In this document: in pieces, positions 61,886-64,000 of the stretch | Numbering within the stretch: the stretch's first letter is position 1 | How the letters are laid out: every line of letters begins with the position of its first letter | Assembly: GCA_937995515.1 (NCBI GenBank) | Contig: CALKJZ010000021.1 | Span: 81,629-145,628, forward strand | Length of the DNA stretch: 64,000 nt | From: an uncultured Sphingomonadaceae bacterium | GTDB lineage: Bacteria > Pseudomonadota > Alphaproteobacteria > Sphingomonadales > Sphingomonadaceae | Direction of reading: 5' to 3' | Notes under the pieces: model-generated | What the model was told of the DNA's origin: nothing | What the model saw: only the letters and a program-made list of their open reading frames with translations | The model's database searches: none | Position numbers and translations under genes: made by a program

Positions 61886-63733
61886 ATGCGGACCCGTTCT
61901 TATCCCCTCGCAGGAACCGGCATCGCAGCCATCGTCGCTGCGCTCGTTGCCGCCGGTCCTGCCGCGGGCGGCGAAAGCTGGCGCAGCCAGTCGCTTCGCG
62001 ACCAGCCGACCACCGGCCCCAACGGCATCGTCACCACCGCCGAGGCGCTTGCGGTCAACCGGAAGATGGGGGCGGAGCGCAAGGCGGTGACCGAAGTTGC
62101 CCCCGGGGTCTGGTCCCTCTCCGGCTGGGGGATTGCGTCGAGCTTTGCGATCGACGCGCCGGGCGGCTGGATCATCCTCGACACCGGCGATTCGAGGCAG
62201 GCGGCCGCCGAGATGCGCGCCCAGCTGGAAAAGGCGCTCGGCCGCCGGATCCGCGTGGCGGCAATCCTGTGGACCCATTCCCACTACACCAATGGCACGG
62301 CCGCCTGGCGCGACCCGGGCACCGAGCTCTGGGGCAGCGAGGTGCTCGACTCCTTCCGCCAGGGCGAAATCGGCCTCACCCCGGTCAGCGGCGTCGCCCT
62401 CTCTCGGGCCACCGCGCAGTTTGGCATGTTCCACCCGCGGACCGGCCCGGATTCCTTCCCCAACGTGCTCGGCTTCGGGCCTGAAAAGCTCGCCGCCGAG
62501 GCCGACTATGTGCCGCCGGAGAAGTTCTTCCCCTATGGCGAGGTCGTCACCCGCACGATCGCCGGCGAGACGATCGAAGTCCTGCCCATGCGGACCGACA
62601 CGCTGGACAGCGTGGCCTACTGGTTTCCGGCGCGCAAGATCCTGGTGACCAACTTCACCGTCACGCCGTTCATCTTCAACATCTTCACCCTGCGCGGCGG
62701 CAGGTATCGCGACCCGATGGTGATGGTGAACGATGCCCGCCGGCTCGAGAGCCGTCCCGCGGAGCTGCTGCTCGACATCCACAATGTGCCCATCAGGGGC
62801 CGGGAGGCGGTCAAGGCCGCGCTCGAGCGCAATGTCGACCAGGTGCAGCAGATCCACGACCAGACCCTGCGGCTCATCGCCAGGGGCCTCGACGCGCGGC
62901 AGGCCGCCGAGGCGATCACCATGTCGCCAACCCTGCGCGACGGCTTCGAGCTCTATGGCCAGGTGGAAAGCCAGGTCCGCCAGGTGTGGCATGCGGAGCG
63001 CGGCTGGTTCGGCAACGATGTCTACGACATCAACCCGCTCTCGGTCAGAGACGAGGCGCGGCTGACCGTCGAGGGCATGGGCGGCCCCGCGGCCGTCCGC
63101 CGGCAGGCCGCGCGGGCAGCCTCCGAGGGCGGCATCGACAACTGGCGCTGGGCGCTGCGCCTCACCTCCCTCCTGCTCACGCTCGACCCGGCCGACCGCG
63201 AGGCCCGCGCCGCCCGCGCCACGGCCGCGCGTGCGCTCGGGCAGCGGACCACCTCGGCCAACGCCCGCGGCTTCTACATCACCGAGGCGCTCGAGATGGA
63301 AGGCGCGCTGCGCACGCCCAAGGGCATCCCTGTCACCATGGACCTGCTGCGCCGCGTGCTCGGCACACCCACGCCCGAGAAGCTGGCGGAAACCCCGGTC
63401 CCGTTGGTCCTCGATTACCTGCGCTACCTCGTCGATCCGGTGAAGGCCGGCACCCAGCGGTTCGACTTCACCGTGGCCGTCGAGGGCGATCCCGCCGTCT
63501 ATCGCCTCCAGGTCAGGAACGGCGTGCTCATCCCCTCCGCCGCCGACGCGCCGTCGGCGACCCACGTAAGGCTCACCCGCGCAGAGCTGGCAAACCTCGT
63601 CCTGGGCACTGGCGCCTTCCCCGACACGCGGCCGGCGCTCAGGGGCTTCGATGCGATCTTCGACCGCAGCCAGTTCGTAACCCGCGAGACGCTTGCCGAA
63701 CGGCTGCCGGTGAGCGCGCGCGAGCACCCCTGA
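61886..63733 (+). CDS. Alkylsulfatase-like metallo-beta-lactamase-fold protein with degraded metal site
   Basis: 615 residues with the domain order of SdsA1-type alkylsulfatases: signal peptide (IAAIVAALVAAGPAAGG), MBL domain, alkylsulfatase dimerisation domain (RDGFELYGQVESQVRQV) and SCP2-like C-terminal domain (QRFDFTVAVEGDPAVYRLQV). The HxHxDH zinc motif is HSHYTNG (131-137), keeping two histidines but replacing Asp/His by Thr/Asn. The usual ENVTHxxHN segment is NFTVTPFIFNIFTLRGG (256-272), lacking those ligands. The dimerisation and C-terminal domains look intact. AAGGAG precedes the ATG at 61886. Activity as a sulfatase is doubtful. Confidence 0.85.
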   Translation: MRTRSYPLAGTGIAAIVAALVAAGPAAGGESWRSQSLRDQPTTGPNGIVTTAEALAVNRKMGAERKAVTEVAPGVWSLSGWGIASSFAIDAPGGWIILDTGDSRQAAAEMRAQLEKALGRRIRVAAILWTHSHYTNGTAAWRDPGTELWGSEVLDSFRQGEIGLTPVSGVALSRATAQFGMFHPRTGPDSFPNVLGFGPEKLAAEADYVPPEKFFPYGEVVTRTIAGETIEVLPMRTDTLDSVAYWFPARKILVTNFTVTPFIFNIFTLRGGRYRDPMVMVNDARRLESRPAELLLDIHNVPIRGREAVKAALERNVDQVQQIHDQTLRLIARGLDARQAAEAITMSPTLRDGFELYGQVESQVRQVWHAERGWFGNDVYDINPLSVRDEARLTVEGMGGPAAVRRQAARAASEGGIDNWRWALRLTSLLLTLDPADREARAARATAARALGQRTTSANARGFYITEALEMEGALRTPKGIPVTMDLLRRVLGTPTPEKLAETPVPLVLDYLRYLVDPVKAGTQRFDFTVAVEGDPAVYRLQVRNGVLIPSAADAPSATHVRLTRAELANLVLGTGAFPDTRPALRGFDAIFDRSQFVTRETLAERLPVSAREHP

Positions 63734-64000
63734 GGGTGCCCGGCGCGCCCTCGGCACCCGGCGGAGCCGCACGGCCGGCGACCGGATGCGGGGCACGCCC
63801 AAGGTAAGGCGCGCCGGCAGGGCGCCTTCGCCGCGCACCCTGATCTGGCCCGGGCGACGCCCGGAGGGTGCGGCCTCCCGCGGTCGGGCACGGTCGGGCG
63901 CGACCGGCGCACACCATCTGCACCATTGCCGTGGGTGCGGCCTCCCGCGGTCGCGCGCGGCGAGGCCCCGGCTGCCCCGGGCCACGGCAGACCGCAGGCC
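63734..64000. other. Noncoding right edge with hairpin and direct repeat
   Basis: No gene seen. GGGTGCC...GGCACCC (about 63734-63760) forms a 7-bp stem just past the preceding gene, probably its transcript end. A 21-bp direct repeat follows. Confidence 0.6.
63866..63953. repeat. 21-bp direct repeat pair
   Basis: Two exact copies, each starting gggtgcggcctcccgcggtc, at 63866-63886 and 63933-63953, 67 bp apart start to start, in noncoding DNA. Confidence 0.85.

Noticed and set aside
60758..63985. 1075-residue minus-strand open frame
   Set aside because: Antisense to the methyltransferase and sulfatase-like genes; composition-driven shadow.

Overview
This is a GC-rich (roughly 70%) chromosomal stretch of an alphaproteobacterium, most likely a member of or relative of the Sphingomonadales. 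The basis is gene content and order: a zapE-mdh-(bioB)-sucC-sucD-sucA block, a dnaA-rpsT-mutM-ubiE-ubiB origin-type neighbourhood, a TonB-dependent receptor, an UrcA-family secreted protein, and the LpoA-like/rsmI/yraN/sirB1-like/gshB block. No rRNA, tRNA, CRISPR array, insertion sequence or prophage was recognised. Genes are packed tightly and ATGA/GTGA/TTGA stop-start overlaps are the rule.

Layout. 1-7668 (minus): a TCA/biotin operon, read thioesterase, zapE, mdh, bioB, sucC, sucD, sucA (sucA runs off the left edge). 7738-8852 (plus): a DUF4258 protein coupled to a crotonase-fold protein. 9129-19918: an accessory catabolic/uptake island built around a TetR regulator. On the minus strand it holds TetR, an SMP-30-like beta-propeller, a Rieske oxygenase, an MFS transporter and a serine hydrolase. 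Divergently on the plus strand it holds a TonB receptor, a membrane-anchored ferrochelatase-like protein predicted to face the periplasm, and a second MFS transporter. A 24-bp palindrome lies between the two arms, and 18 bp of it recur exactly inside the minus-strand operon. 19964-26940: DUF2189 protein, dnaA, a 1.1-kb noncoding region with 12-bp iteron-like repeats and an AT-rich island, rpsT, mutM, ubiE, ubiB. 26976-28476: an endolysin-like GH19 protein and a bacterial voltage-gated sodium channel. 28559-33792: class I fumarase, UrcA, a LysR regulator and a class I ribonucleotide reductase large subunit without its small-subunit gene. 33871-38578 (minus): pyrD, ggt, acyl-CoA synthetase. 38579-39505: noncoding, with two strong orphan hairpins, one a textbook terminator, suggesting small RNAs. 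39506-48115: AraC regulator, class II aldolase with DUF2256, PhoD phosphatase, purB, thrS, DUF442 phosphatase, patatin. 48788-54890: LpoA-like lipoprotein, rsmI, yraN, SirB1-like, gshB, aldehyde dehydrogenase, small membrane protein. 54856-59671 (minus): S9 peptidase, nadC, GST, dapE. 60986-63733: an exported SAM methyltransferase and an alkylsulfatase-like protein whose metal ligands are largely missing.

The most novel-looking element is the 9-20 kb island. The plus arm looks like a dedicated outer-membrane-to-cytoplasm uptake line (TonB receptor, periplasmic chelatase-like protein, MFS carrier). The minus arm looks like an oxidative processing line (Rieske oxygenase, lactonase-like propeller, hydrolase, MFS). 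Both appear to be controlled by one TetR repressor. The substrate cannot be read from sequence; a tetrapyrrole or other large hydrophobic compound is one testable guess. A second theme is short in-frame tandem duplication at gene ends (bioB, MFS and thrS).
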